Source: Rhizaria sp. SCN 62-66
Taxonomy: Eukaryota; Rhizaria, unplaced
Reading direction: 5' to 3'
Length of the DNA: 64,000 nucleotides
NCBI GenBank assembly: GCA_001724265.1
Contig: MEDY01000077.1
Coordinates: forward strand, 1-64,000
The notes beneath the pieces are model-generated. The model was not told the DNA's origin. It did no database searches and saw nothing but the letters and a program-made list of their open reading frames with translations. How positions within the stretch are numbered: the first letter of the stretch is position 1; each line of letters opens with the position of its first letter. Below, in pieces: positions 1 to 10,498 of the stretch. The position numbers and the translations under genes are program-made.

Positions 1-653
1 CTGGCCGGAGGCGCGGACACCGGAGTCACCGATGATACCAATGGCGAGGCCGGCAGCGAGGGAAGAGAGACCACAGGCGAGGCCGGCAGCAAGGTGAGCA
101 TAACCGTTGTAGAGGGCGTAGTTGGTGTCGGAGATGTTCTGGACGATAATGACGGAAATAATGAGGCCGTAGATACCGAGGATACCAGCCATGACGACGG
201 GAATGATGTTCTTCATGACAGCATCAGGGTTGGTGACACCCATCGAGGCAACACCGACGGAGGACTTGGCAGTGCCGTAAGCAGAACCAAGGTCTAAATG
301 ACAAAGCCAGAAAGCAAAGCGAGGGAAAATAACGTGAGGAAAGGGGATTGACACAAGAAAGTCCGGAGCGGCGAGCAGCAGTCCCGAGTGCGAGAAAGTG
401 ACACAAATGAAGTAGGTATTCGACAAATGCAGTATTGCAAGAAATAAAACGCAATTATGCGTCGTATGGGCATGACTAACATGCGAGGACACCTCACAAA
501 AAAAGTGTAATACCGGAATTGAGCGATGGAAGCCCGAGCTGTGTGTGTGAGGAACGTACTGGAGAAGACAAGGGCGCAGGAGACGCCGATGAAGCCGAAG
601 AAAGCGGCAGACTCGGAGCACGCGAAGGCGGCAAAGACGGGGGCAAGGGCCAT
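1..653 (-). CDS. V-type ATPase proteolipid subunit c (3' part outside window)
   Basis: This is the 16-kDa proteolipid that forms the proton-translocating c-ring of the vacuolar H+-ATPase in endomembranes. Exon 1 is 653..560 and exon 2 is 293..1, joined by a GTACGT...TAG intron (294-559, phase 1). The spliced product runs through [49 protein letters not shown] and [17 protein letters not shown], which follow the eukaryotic subunit c family along their length. The 129 codons present cover three of the four membrane helices; the last helix, with the essential glutamate, lies beyond base 1. The start is the ATG at 653..651, since only a TTG lies just upstream in frame. Identification is secure from sequence pattern; nothing is known about its expression here. 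Confidence 0.95.
294..559 (-). other. Intron of V-ATPase subunit c gene
   Basis: The donor GTACGT follows TTC TCC A and the acceptor TTTAG precedes ACCTTGG. Removal joins the conserved stretch [14 protein letters not shown] in phase 1. Its 266 bp make it the longest intron in the window. Confidence 0.9.
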
Positions 654-1639
654 AGTCAAAGTCTACTCGAATGCAACGTTGTGGGAACGAAAGACGAACA
701 AATAGTGAGTGTGGGGGTGAGCAGGGGAAGCTAGGTGGATAGCATGTATGAGCTAGTGCTCGTTTTGGACACAAAGCTGATTCGTTAGAGTTGCGACAAA
801 ATAAATACGTAGAAAGCACTGTGATCACACTAAATAAAGTGACCACACATTGTGGGCACGTTCTGATCGCAGCAAAAATGCACTTTACGAGGGGCAATCT
901 CTGGGGCCAACCGCGAAGACGGGGCGCGAGGTAAACACCGTTTGCAGTAGTTTTCCCCGCACCAAGAGCGAACCTCCATTGAACCAAAAGTTCCCTCTCG
1001 CAAGAAACTCCCGGTTATAAAGACAACATTGCACGGTTCGCGAGCCAGCGCGCAAGGTACAAGAATTTGATCCGTACCAAGCGTCATCTGGTTGGTTGGC
1101 TTCTCTCGCTCGCTGCTAGTCGCTCTTTGCTCACGGTCACTTGCTCACAGTCATCCGCCTGTGACAGTAGTCGAACCCTTAATTTCAACCATTATAACAC
1201 AATTTCAAGCTACTTGACAAACTTCAATGAGTTTAAATCCCGGGCATATCATATATCATTCAGTACTGTATCCATACGCAGATTAATCAGCGGGTATCAC
1301 TGTATTATCATCGTTTTGTTGCGTCATTCTTACCAGAACACAAACAACGATTCAACCTACGAAAGGTCTCAAAAGAGACAAGCAAACACACAGAACAGAT
1401 GAAAACAAACGGCCGCCTAAATCAGGCTGTAGCAACACAGTAGCCATTCCCAAAAATATTCAAAATAAGCTCCATCGATATAACAATAACGCCCATAGTC
1501 CAACCATCGACACCACAGTAATTTATAGCATACACACATGACTCAAGAGGAATAACCTGACCAGCCCTGAGTCATGCTCAATCCTCCAGCCCTTTCTTTC
1601 TTAATTCAACGCAATTTGGTGTCAGATCTAACCGACCAA
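654..1639. other. Spacer between V-ATPase c start and RhoGAP gene 3' end
   Basis: About 1 kb of mixed, partly AT-rich DNA without a convincing gene. It must hold the promoter and 5' leader of the V-ATPase c gene and the 3' untranslated region of the F-BAR/RhoGAP gene. Short open frames on both strands lack family signal or coding-like composition. No RNA gene was recognised. Confidence 0.6.
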
Positions 1640-4600
1640 TTACTCGTTGAGTGGCGCGAACGTGTCTTTGTTGAGCGCCAGGTGCGTCGGCAGCGGCGGC
1701 GGGACGCGGCTGCTGGAGGCGGCCGACGACAGCCCGGACGTCGGCGGCGGCGGCGGCGGCGGCGGCACGCGCAGCGAGTTGCCGGGCGTCGCCGCGCTGG
1801 CGCTGGCGGCCGCGGCGGGCGGAGGCGGCGGCGGGATTGATGCTGTGGAGGGGCGGCGTTCTGAGCTGACACTGGGACTAGGAACGCCGAGACCGAGGAT
1901 GTCACTGACGTTGCCGCCGCTGCCGCTGCTGCCGCTGCTAAGGTTCTGCTGCTGTTGTTGCGCGGACATCGGCGGCGGGGGCGCGCGGCGCGCACCACTG
2001 ATGATGATGTTGTTGCTACTGTTAGCACTGCTGCTTGCACCGAGCATCGGCGGGGGACCAGTCGCGGTCGGCGGCTTAACTTGCTGCGCAGCGCCGCCTC
2101 CATTGGCGAACATGGCCAGACCACCTGCGGCGCCGATATTCACCGCACCATTAGCAGGACCGTTGCTGCTGTTAAGCATGGTCGCGGCGGCGGGCGGCGT
2201 CGCGGCAGCCGCGGCGAGCACGGCCTGCGCGCGCGCGCCGCCGAGCGCGACGATGAGCGAGGCGGTGAGCTTCGTCTCGTGCTTCGAGTTTGACAGCAGC
2301 TCCATCGGGTCCTCGCTGGGGCAGCGGAAGAACGATGGCGCGAAGACGATCGCCAAGTTGTCGAATGTCATGCGGTTGATGCGGTGGTTCTCCGCGATGT
2401 CGACGCACAGCTCGGCGACGATGCGCATCACACGTTGCGCCAGCGGGTCGAGCTTCCCGAAAACCGAGTCGAGGATCTTGTCAGCCGGGACGAGCGGCTG
2501 CGAGCTGCTCTTGGCAACGGCGATGGCGTCGGGGTAGACCTCAGGAGCGACGAGGGCCTCGGAGAGGTCGCGGAGCCACTCTTTAAGTAAAGCCGCGGGC
2601 GCGTGCGGGGAGGTGGATGTGACTGTGTAGACACCAGAGTCGAAGGCCTTGCGCATGGCGGCCAGCTCGGTGTGGTTGTGAGAGATACGGAAGATGCCTT
2701 CGGTGTTGAGGCCGTTGAGGTCCTTGACGGCGGTCACCAGGGTGATCAGGATGCGCGGCACAGGCAGGTCGGGGAACTCCTTCTCCTATAGATTCGCCAG
2801 AAAGATAAGATAACAACATTAAGTAATACATACATTGAGAATTATTCATGTAACACACAAACAACAACAATGAAAGATCGATATGAAACAATACAAAACA
2901 AGATATCATTTGAAGGGATCTGGCTTCTTTTGGTTCCTAACAAGTAAACATGATGTACCTGGTTGCTCATAATGCGGTCGAGCGAGTTCTTAAACACGGC
3001 CTTAGGATTGCTCTCAAGCTTGCCCGCCTTCAGGTCCTCCGGCGTGCACGGCAGCAGGTACGGGATCGAGTGAAACGGCGCCGGGTCACCGTTCATAGCC
3101 AGCCAGTCCTCGACGAACGAGGCGAGGTTCTCATCCGCGTCCAGGTTCTTGGTCGACGTGGCGAGGTTGCACACGTGGGTCCACATCGGCGACTGCGCCG
3201 TGTAGTAGATCCGATGCAGACGCACGAGGCCCTTCTTGGACATCTTAAGGCGCTGCACTTCAAGTTCTTGAAGTCCGTCAAACACGCGCGGGAGATCCAC
3301 CTCGATGTACCGCTGCAGACGCGCGTTGGCGGTCTTGACGGCGTCCTGGTACTGCTTCGCGCTCACGGCAAGCGTCTCCATCAGCTTCTTGGGGTCACCC
3401 GCGGCCACAACGGCAATCTTGTTCTTGAACTTGTTGAACCACCGACTCGCCTTTGCGCCCGCAGCCGCGACGCCGCTCTGCTCACCGCTGGCGGGCGACA
3501 CGGGCCCGTCGTCGTCGCCGCCGCCGACAGAAGAGGACCGCTCGCGCTCAGACGTCGCGAATTTAAGCTGCTCGTACAGCTTCAGGCACTCCTTCTGGTG
3601 CTTAATGACAACAGAGCGCGTGCTGGCCATCTCTTTGGACAGCTTGTGCTCCTCTTGCAGCAGCGAGCGGAGCCGCAGGTCCGCGTTAGTGAAGAACTCG
3701 GTCAGCGGGCCCAGCACGTTGATGTTGATCGAGTCCGAGATGAGCTTGTGCTGGTCGGCCATCAGACTGAAGATACTGTTGCTCACGCTGAAGGCGCGCA
3801 CGTGTTCGCTGACGCCGTCGGAGCTCATCTTGTCGTGCTTCTCGTGCTCGTGCTGCAACGCCTTTTGCAGGCCGCGGTAATGCTCGTCTTCGAGAGCGAC
3901 GAGCTTGCGAGCGACGGCGATCTGGCGCTTGATCGAGTAGATGCCGGCCTCAACCTACAATGAAACAAAGCAACACATTTACATATATCCAAACACGCAT
4001 TAGTCGTAGAATAAGATGGTGATATCATGTCATGTTTGCACAGCGAGTAATTAGCTTTGATAGTTTCAGACTTCCAAGAGGTGCACATCTTGGAGCTTGC
4101 ATATCTTGTTCGTTTGTGGTGAGAGAGCGATACATACCTGGCGGGTAACCGCCTCAAGGTTGTTGTACATAGCCGTGGCAAACGTGGGCTTGTCAGCAGC
4201 AGCCGCGGCGGCCGCAGCAGCCGCAGCAGCGGTGGCAGCAGCCGCAGCGGCAGCGTGCTGCGACAGAGAGTGCCCATCCTTCGAGTTGGCGCTCGTGCTG
4301 TTCATGTTGTTGCTGTGGCCGTGGCCGTCGTTGCCGGCGGGCGGCGGCGGCGGGGGCGGCGGGAACGAGTCATCGCCACTCGCAGAAACAGGCACGCCCG
4401 CGGCGGCGGCCGCGGAGGGTGACAGCGCGAGGCTCGGGGGACCGGCGCCGTTGGCGACAGCGGCGGCGCGGGCGGCGGCAAGCGTCGGAGACATGCCAGA
4501 GGACGGAATAACGGAGCGACGCTTGTTAGTGTTCTGGCGGAGCGTGCCGTCGGCAGCAAAAAACGAGTTGCTGCTGAACATGTCGTTCTTGACACTGTCG

Positions 4601-4683
4601 CCACCGTCGTCGTCAGAGTCACTGTCGAAAGCGCCGTTGGGCGGGTTGATCGCCCCGGGAGGAGGCGGCGGGTAGGCTTCCAT
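1640..4683 (-). CDS. F-BAR and RhoGAP domain protein
   Basis: A predicted GTPase-activating protein for Rho/Rac/Cdc42-type GTPases with a membrane-curving F-BAR module, expected to work at the cortical actin-membrane interface. Exons are 4683..4138, 3954..2959 and 2785..1640; both introns are phase 0 and the product is 895 residues ending in TAA. Residues 1-182 are Pro/Ala/Ser-rich with acidic SDSDDDGG. Residues about 183-510 are helical with F-BAR character (for example LQRYIEVDLPRVFDGLQELE). Residues about 515-700 are RhoGAP: GLNTEGIFRIS contains the arginine finger (R547), followed by NLAIVFAPSFF. The C-terminal 180 residues are Ala/Pro-rich with PPPPPPPP tracts, plausible SH3 or profilin ligands. 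The start is the first ATG of the frame (MEAYPPPPP); upstream only GTG is available. F-BAR plus RhoGAP recalls srGAP and fungal Rga proteins. The domain assignment is firm, the target GTPase unknown. Confidence 0.88.
2786..2958 (-). other. Intron 2 of F-BAR/RhoGAP gene
   Basis: GTACAT...TATAG, 173 bp, phase 0, joining AGC AAC CAG to GAG AAG GAG at the border between F-BAR and RhoGAP modules. The intron interior is AT-rich. Confidence 0.85.
3955..4137 (-). other. Intron 1 of F-BAR/RhoGAP gene
   Basis: GTATGT...TGTAG, 183 bp, phase 0, joining ACC CGC CAG to GTT GAG GCC. It separates the low-complexity N-terminal exon from the F-BAR exon. Confidence 0.85.
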
Positions 4684-5143
4684 GGGCGGTGCGCGCAAGG
4701 CAGAAACGCCCGGAGAGCGCTGATGCAGTTGCGGAGGCAGTGGGAGAGCAGGACAGGGAAGATATGACGAGAAGACAGGAGCGCGCACGTACGGGACCAG
4801 GATGAGCAGTTGCACGCGATATAGAGCGCGTTAAATTCCGCGAAGCTCAATGAAGAGATAATATTTTGATACAAAAGACGAAATAAATCAAGGATATACA
4901 CAATTTGAATCGTTTGACGATGTGGTTTGCGCAATGCAAGCGTTGATACAAACCGCTCGTTGATGTGCCACCAAATAGGAGGCCTGCTTTTTTTTAGCCC
5001 AGCCCCGCCCACAGTCCCTCAACTTACGCCGCGCATATCTCGCTGGTTTGATCGCCAAACTTGCTACAACAAAGCATTCCGGATAATATTTGTGGTTAAA
5101 AATTTCGGTAGTTTGTATTTCTGTTAAAAAACTTCGTTTAGCC
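4684..5143. promoter_or_regulatory. Divergent intergenic region (probable shared promoter)
   Basis: These 460 bp separate the start codons of the minus-strand F-BAR/RhoGAP gene and the plus-strand gene at 5144. The middle is AT-rich (for example ataatattttgatac) and flanked by GC-rich coding sequence, so both promoters must lie here. No TATA box at a clear spacing or other named element could be recognised. The sequence just before the plus-strand ATG (cgtttagcc) resembles a splice acceptor. Confidence 0.5.
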
Positions 5144-6826
5144 ATGCCGCCGCGTGATCGCTCTGACAGGCTCCGCGGCTCTCCCGCCGCCGCTGCCGCC
5201 GCCACTGGGACACCTTCCCGCGCAGCCCCGTCCAATACAGCAGCGCCTACCCCGCTTCGTGGCTCGATTAAAGATCACTACATTGATGTCAACGCGCTTG
5301 CTCCGTTTACCGGCCAGCTCATCATTCCTCCCGACGGTCAGTCCAAGGGCTCCACCGTACGCTTCCTCGCCGGCTCGCGCTTCTTCAACTCGGAGCACGG
5401 TAACGCGCTTGTTGCGTTCCCGAAGCCTCTGCTCGAGGAGGATAATGGCAAGGTTGTCGGTGGCGTCGACTACAACGCCAGTTCCGCCGCGTACGACGTT
5501 GATAAGGTACTCAAGGTCTACCCCACTGAGCGCTTCCCAGCTATACCACCTCTTCTCCCGACCTACGATTTAAATATGCCGATCAGCAGCCCGGCTGAAA
5601 CTGCAGCTGGGCCTCATGCAATTGACCCGCACCGCCCATGGCGTGCTGTGCAGGCTGCTGCGCGCGCAATTGAGCGCTCCTCTGCCGCCGCCGCGGCCGC
5701 TGCTGCCGCCGCTGCTCCTCGTTCTGAGCTAGTCTCCGATGTTATTGCGTCTACCAACGACGATGATGCTGCTAACGATGGCGATGGAAGCTCTGCGCGT
5801 GCCGCTGCTGTTCCGCTCCGTTGTGGTGTTCGGGTCCCCAAGCAAAGTATCGTCCCTGTTGCGTTTAACCGCATGAGCGGCATGCTTGAATGGAATAGCA
5901 CACTTGCGCTGTACATCAACATCGAGGAAGTGTCCAGCACCTACGAGTCGCAGTACGACAACGTCTTCGTTGTCGACAAGGCTAACAACGCCAACGCCGA
6001 CGCTGCTGACGCCACTGCAGGCGCTGCGGGCGTGAGTCTCCATGTGAGCGCCAGCGGCAACTCCGCCGGCAGCAACGTGTACTTGTCGTTTTTCGCGCAG
6101 CCATCTCACAATCGCACAAGCACGATGATCAAGCGGATCCTGACGCTGGAGCGCGACACGATCCTCGTCCCCAGTGAAGACGGAACCGGGTCCCTGGTTA
6201 CGGCCCCGCTCGAGGGCGCGCTGGGCGGGATGTTAAGCCGCGTGAAACAGACCGAGGCGGCGGCGAAGCTGTGGGTGGAGGCGAAGGAGCGGGCTGACAG
6301 GGTCAAGGCGAAACGTGCCAAGAGGGCAAAGGCCAAGGCCAGGGTGAAGGCCAACAGGGTTAAGAAGCAGCAACAAAAGGAGCAACAACAGCGGCAGCGG
6401 CAGCAGAGCTCATCTGGACTTGTGAGTGAGGTTGCTGATCTCAACAGTTACGATGGCAACGATGCTAATGACGACAGCGACAACGTTGACGTTTATGGCG
6501 ACGACGACAACACTGGCGATGATGTGAGTGAGCACAGTGAAGACTATGACGATGATGGCGATGACCATGTCGAGTTATTGGACAGCATTGTGCTGTTTTG
6601 CCGCTTAACTAACGGCTATTACCGCTACTACGGCCGTTTGCGGCTCCTGGCTGTCGCCGGCCTCTACCCCGAGGCACCCATGGGTGACAAGGGACGCGTG
6701 CGTCTCGCGTTCCAACTCATCGATGTTGACGCGCTGGGTCCGCTGTGGGAGGAAGTAGCGCGGCTGCCGGCGGAGCGCAAGCCGCGCGGGCTGTGCGAAT
6801 TCAACATTAACAATAACAACGAGTGA
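5144..6826 (+). CDS. Unrecognised 560-residue protein with acidic and Lys/Arg tracts
   Basis: A single-exon gene (ATG at 5144, TGA stop) whose family I do not recognise. Three parts look folded: an N-terminal block after residue 40 (DVNALAPFTGQLIIPP, STVRFLAGSRFF), a middle block (IVPVAFNRMSGMLEWNSTLAL) and a C-terminal block (YYRYYGRLRLLAVAG, RVRLAFQLIDVDALGPLWEE). Between them lie poly-Ala, a Lys/Arg/Ala helix rich in KAKRAKRAKAKARVKANR, and a long Asp/Glu/Ser/Asn region. The basic helix beside an acidic tail is typical of nuclear or nucleic-acid-associated proteins, but this is inference. The start is the only ATG before the conserved-looking part; a TTG further upstream is unlikely. Base composition matches its neighbours, so there is no sign of transfer. 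Confidence 0.75.
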   Translation: MPPRDRSDRLRGSPAAAAAATGTPSRAAPSNTAAPTPLRGSIKDHYIDVNALAPFTGQLIIPPDGQSKGSTVRFLAGSRFFNSEHGNALVAFPKPLLEEDNGKVVGGVDYNASSAAYDVDKVLKVYPTERFPAIPPLLPTYDLNMPISSPAETAAGPHAIDPHRPWRAVQAAARAIERSSAAAAAAAAAAAPRSELVSDVIASTNDDDAANDGDGSSARAAAVPLRCGVRVPKQSIVPVAFNRMSGMLEWNSTLALYINIEEVSSTYESQYDNVFVVDKANNANADAADATAGAAGVSLHVSASGNSAGSNVYLSFFAQPSHNRTSTMIKRILTLERDTILVPSEDGTGSLVTAPLEGALGGMLSRVKQTEAAAKLWVEAKERADRVKAKRAKRAKAKARVKANRVKKQQQKEQQQRQRQQSSSGLVSEVADLNSYDGNDANDDSDNVDVYGDDDNTGDDVSEHSEDYDDDGDDHVELLDSIVLFCRLTNGYYRYYGRLRLLAVAGLYPEAPMGDKGRVRLAFQLIDVDALGPLWEEVARLPAERKPRGLCEFNINNNNE

Positions 6827-7296
6827 GCAATTGTGGCATCGAGGAAGATCAAGCCGAAATCTTGCAGGCCTGCCAACTGAAATATGACTGATACATAGTA
6901 TATATGATATGTACTACCAATAAACCGTGCTTTTACTTCAAAATACTGCAATATTCAAGTGTGGTATCCATTATTGCTCCGATAACAAATAGAAGAGGGC
7001 ATGATTTGCATGGACCGAAAAAATGGGTTCGGTCAGCGATTCTGGTTCTTTGTCCAACTTTGAGCCGTACGCACATGCTCTGCACTTTGCCGATTTCTCC
7101 ACAGTTTATCGGTGTATATCATAATAGTGGATATGCTAGAGCCTTTGAATGTATGATCTGTCTATAAATTGAATCTTTTTTTGTGTGACCTTGATCTACC
7201 CTTGTATCTGCATCCTTCCTTGCCCTCACTCACCCCAACGTTCTTCCTCGCCTGCCCACTCTCGGTTCTCGCCCCACAGCCCGCAGCGTCTCTGCC
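6827..7296. other. Spacer between gene at 5144 and RRP9
   Basis: 470 bp. The first part is AT-rich 3' flank with an AATAAA at 6919-6924. The last 100 bp are strongly pyrimidine-rich (ccttccttgccctcactcac), typical of a 5' leader or of a polypyrimidine tract before the acceptor-like CCCACAG at about 7273-7279. No gene seen. Confidence 0.55.
6919..6924 (+). terminator. Candidate polyadenylation signal AATAAA
   Basis: A perfect AATAAA lies about 93 bp after the TGA of the upstream gene, in AT-rich flank. Position fits a 3' end signal, but other genes here do not show an equally clear hexamer, so use in this organism is unproven. Confidence 0.3.
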
Positions 7297-9282
7297 ATGA
7301 AGCGCCGCGCTCCCACCGACAAGGCCCCCGCGTCGACTCCCGCCGCGTCGGTCGACTCGGACGACGACGACGACCTCGGCGAACTCGCCGTCGCCGGCTC
7401 CTCCAAGAAGTCCAAGCTCAAGTCCGCCCGCGCAGCGCGCGAGACTGCCGCCGAGGCCGAGGACGCCGATGCCGACAAGGCCAAGGAGGAGACTCCCGAC
7501 GAGATCCGCGTGCGTCTTGCGCGCCAGTACCTCGAGTCACTCGGCATCGACAAGGACGGCGGCTCGGGCGACGACAACGACGACGAGGTCAACGGCATCA
7601 ACAGCAGCGACGACGACGAGTACGGCAACGACGCCGTCGGCCAGGAGCTCCGCCGCCGCGCGCAGCGTGCCCGCGGCAAGGAGCACCGCCGCGCCCTTGT
7701 GCCCCAAATGCTTGAGCGCGCTGTGAAGCTCGCCCCCACGCTGCCCGCGCTGCCCCCGCAGCCGCCTGTGCAAAGCACGGCCGCTGCGCTCACCTCATCC
7801 TCTTCCTCGTCGAGCTCTTCCAGCTACAACACGAGTTACGAGGCAATCACCTCCGCCGCCGCCGCCGCTGCACACGCCTACGCGCACCGCTCGTTCGGCC
7901 CCGTGTCGAACCTGTTCTCGAGCGCTGACGTGCGCATCATGCGCGGCCACCGCCTGCCGCCCACCTGCCTCGCGCTGGAAGAGGACGACTCGACTGTCTA
8001 CAGCGCCTCCAAGGACAGCTCGATCCTGCGCTTCGACGTTGAGACGGGCGCACGCACGCTGTTCAACGCAGGCGCGCAGGCGCACCGCAAGCTCACCGGG
8101 CTCAGCGTCAAGAAATGTCCCGGCCACAACGGTGAAGTCTCGTCCATGTCCCTGTCTTCCGACGGGCTGTACCTCGCGACCGGCGGCAAGGACGGCACGG
8201 TGCGCATCTGGGACACGCGCTCGCAGCAGCAGGTCGAGGTGTTTCATGAGCACCGTGACGCAGTCTCCTCGGTCGCGTTCCGCCGCGACTCGCTGGCCCT
8301 CTATTCGGGCTCTTACGACCGCACGGTCAACGTGTACAACATCGAACAGATGGCCTTCGTGGAGCCGCTCTACGGCCACCAGTCGCCCGTCACGGCGCTC
8401 ACGGCGCTGTACCAGGAGCGCGCTTACTCCGTGGGTGAAGACCGCACGATGCGTGTGTGGAAGGTGGCCCAGGAGTCGCAGCTGCTCTTCCGCGCGCCCG
8501 CGCAGACCATCTCGCTCGACGCCATCGCCGCACTGGCACCCGACACCGTCATCACGGGCTCCGAGGACGGCACGCTGTCGCTCTGGCACACGGGCAAGCG
8601 CCGGCCCTGCGACAACAAACGCAACGCGCACGGCGAGCGCAACTGGATCTCCTCCGTCGCGGCCCTCTACCCGACCGACCTCGTCGCCTCGGGGTCCTGC
8701 GACGGGTTCGTCCGGTTCTGGCAGTCGTCGCTGCACACGGGCAGCCCCGTGCTGACGCCGGCCTTCGCCGTCCCCGTCACGGGCTGGGTCAACGGGCTCG
8801 CCATCGGCCGCGAGGGCCGCTTCGCCGTGGCTGCGGTGGGGCAGGAGCACCGTCTGGGTCGCTGGTCGCGCATTCCCGAGGCGCGCTGCGGCGTGCACGT
8901 GCTTGACCTCAGCAAGATCGCCGAGGAGACCGGCGCCGGCTCGAGCTACGTCACTGGCACTGGGAAGCTGCTGGGTGCGGAGGAGGACGGAGAGGGCAGT
9001 GACCGTGAGCTGCTCGATGACAGCGACAAGGAGGACGACGACGACGCCGCCGCCGCTGCGCTCAAGCGCGGGCTCGCCGCCGCCACCGACAGCGATGACG
9101 ACGGCGCTGCCGCTCCTGCTGCTCCTGTGAAGGGCAAGAAGGGCGCTGCCGCTGCCGATGCCAAGCTCAAGCCTACGAAGGCCAAGGCGGGGGGCAAGAA
9201 GGGCTCTCGCGCCGCGGTTGACTTGGACGACGACGAGGCGTTCTTTGTCGCCGAGGAGCAGTTTGACGACGATGAGAATTGA
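7297..9282 (+). CDS. RRP9: U3 snoRNP WD40 protein (RRP9 / U3-55K-like)
   Basis: The U3-specific WD40 protein binds the U3 snoRNA and takes part in early 18S rRNA processing in the nucleolus. The 661-residue single-exon product has an acidic and basic N-terminal tail (about 1-190), a WD40 propeller (about 210-545) and a C-terminal acidic/Lys-rich tail. Propeller landmarks are IMRGHRLPPTCLALEEDDS, SASKDSSILRFDVETG, LATGGKDGTVRIWDTRS, YSGSYDRTVNVYNIEQMAF, YSVGEDRTMRVWKVAQESQ, VITGSEDGTLSLWHTGKRRP and ASGSCDGFVRFWQSSL. The EDRTMRVWK-(E)SQL-F block and the HTGKRRP blade are typical of RRP9 rather than other WD40 proteins. An N-terminal ARQYLESLG motif also matches the family. The ATG at 7297 opens the frame; the stop is TGA. 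Poly-Ser (about 168-176) and poly-Ala tracts are local expansions. Strong GC3 suggests high expression. Confidence 0.9.
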   Translation: MKRRAPTDKAPASTPAASVDSDDDDDLGELAVAGSSKKSKLKSARAARETAAEAEDADADKAKEETPDEIRVRLARQYLESLGIDKDGGSGDDNDDEVNGINSSDDDEYGNDAVGQELRRRAQRARGKEHRRALVPQMLERAVKLAPTLPALPPQPPVQSTAAALTSSSSSSSSSSYNTSYEAITSAAAAAAHAYAHRSFGPVSNLFSSADVRIMRGHRLPPTCLALEEDDSTVYSASKDSSILRFDVETGARTLFNAGAQAHRKLTGLSVKKCPGHNGEVSSMSLSSDGLYLATGGKDGTVRIWDTRSQQQVEVFHEHRDAVSSVAFRRDSLALYSGSYDRTVNVYNIEQMAFVEPLYGHQSPVTALTALYQERAYSVGEDRTMRVWKVAQESQLLFRAPAQTISLDAIAALAPDTVITGSEDGTLSLWHTGKRRPCDNKRNAHGERNWISSVAALYPTDLVASGSCDGFVRFWQSSLHTGSPVLTPAFAVPVTGWVNGLAIGREGRFAVAAVGQEHRLGRWSRIPEARCGVHVLDLSKIAEETGAGSSYVTGTGKLLGAEEDGEGSDRELLDDSDKEDDDDAAAAALKRGLAAATDSDDDGAAAPAAPVKGKKGAAAADAKLKPTKAKAGGKKGSRAAVDLDDDEAFFVAEEQFDDDEN

Positions 9283-9793
9283 GCTGCTGTGACCTAGTCC
9301 CATGTCCATTATTGTGAAATTGAGAGCGCCAGCTCGTGAGGGCCAATAGCTATATGACTGCATTTACTGATAATTGTAAAGGCCAACTGTATATTTGTTT
9401 GCCAAAATACAAAGTTACATTATTGATATATCTAATAATTAAGTTTGTTTGGTGTTGTTATAGTGAGATATCTCGAGATATGTTTACTTTTGTGCCTCTC
9501 TTTTCACCTGTCAGTGTCACTCTTGGTGGCACAGGACGATGAGGGAGTATGAAGGCAAGACAACTTCTTTACGAGAGTGTACCGCGACAATTTGGCCGTA
9601 AAACGAAATGCTGACCGTTATTCCCATTTTCCTGTACCGATTTTAGTATCTTCACGTTATTACACGTTTAATGAGTATCTATGTACTGCTGTACACAGTC
9701 TTTGCATTCGTTCCACTCACCTTGAAACCGTAACGACTCTCCCTTGACCACCCACTCCACCCTCTTGCTCCATCGATATCTTCTCCCACAGAA
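9283..9793. other. Spacer between RRP9 and CFAP-like gene
   Basis: 511 bp of mostly AT-rich DNA containing the RRP9 3' flank and the promoter of the next gene. The final 60 bp are pyrimidine-rich and end in cttctcccacagaaATG, an acceptor-like sequence. No RNA gene or coding frame stands out. Confidence 0.55.
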
Positions 9794-10498
9794 ATGGCGT
9801 TTGTCGACCACACGCAGCAGTACCGCCACGGCGTTCTTATTGGCAACTGGAACGAGGAGGAGTTCGGCCTCGAGCGTGCCGCCAATCCCGCCGCCGGCGC
9901 CACGGGCCTCCCCTCCCAGGAGCGCTTCAAGAGCGTTCAGAAGGCTTCCTACGTGCGCCCGGACACCGAGGCCCTCTACGCGGCCGCCGACGCGCGTGTA
10001 TCCGCGCCGGACTGCCGCAAGGGCGTTGGCGCTGGGCTGATCACGCAGGACGGCGTCCAGGGCTCGCAGTATTTCCAGTCGAGCTACGCCAAGTCGTGGG
10101 GACAAGGACAGGCCGGGACCATTAAGCCCGACTATACGCTCTCCAAGGTTACCGTACGTTTCACGAAGCATATAACTCGTACGCGTATACTATTTTCGAG
10201 CTGTCTTTTCTTTGTTTTATCTCAATTTGTTGACTTTATTATGTTGTTCTTGTTTTGATGATTTGAATGCGAGTGTAGACGACCAAGCTGGAGAAGATTG
10301 ACCTTATCCAGCTCGAGGAGAGCGAGCAGCGCGGCTGCTATCGCACCGAGGCCAGCGACAACTACAACGCGGCTGTTCTCAAGCCTCGTAACAACAAGTG
10401 AGTGCTGCGTTAAAACTCGCAAAGGTGCTGTTAGCATCCTTGAGACTGTGATCATCAACTCGTCCAGGGCCACTGCAATCACGACTATGCACAACTAA
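9794..10498 (+). CDS. CFAP68/CFAP107-like ciliary microtubule inner protein
   Basis: A small protein whose N-terminal HGVLIGNWNEEEFGLE resembles the LMGNWN/LEE-R motif of CFAP68 (C11orf1) and CFAP107 (C1orf158), proteins of the axonemal doublet lumen. A downstream SQYFQSSYAKSWGQG matches the F-TTY-TSY-type motif of the same group. Exon 1 is 9794-10153; a GTACGT...TGTAG intron (10154-10278, phase 0) leads to exon 2. Exon 2 either stops at TGA (10399-10401), or is spliced again with donor GTGAGT at 10398 and acceptor TCCAG at 10467 to end ATAITTMHN and TAA at 10496-10498. The span given uses the second option because both sites are close to consensus and stay in frame. The product is about 160-170 residues. 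The call implies a motile flagellum; the resemblance is short, so confidence is moderate. Confidence 0.6.
10154..10278 (+). other. Intron 1 of CFAP-like gene
   Basis: GTACGT...GTGTAG, 125 bp, phase 0, AT-rich, joining AAG GTT ACC to ACG ACC AAG. The open frame that runs on into the intron has a different composition and ends soon. Confidence 0.85.

Noticed and set aside
1067-1402. 111-codon open frame in the first spacer
   Set aside because: Mixed composition, no family signal, and it begins with a non-ATG codon; it lies in the leader/promoter area of the V-ATPase gene.
7795-9363. 522-codon open frame antisense to RRP9, and similar long antisense frames at 1647-2537, 2950-3963 and 20079-21515
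   Set aside because: GC-rich codon use leaves few stops in shadow frames. The products are Arg/Ala/Gly-rich without any family signal and lie opposite well-supported genes.
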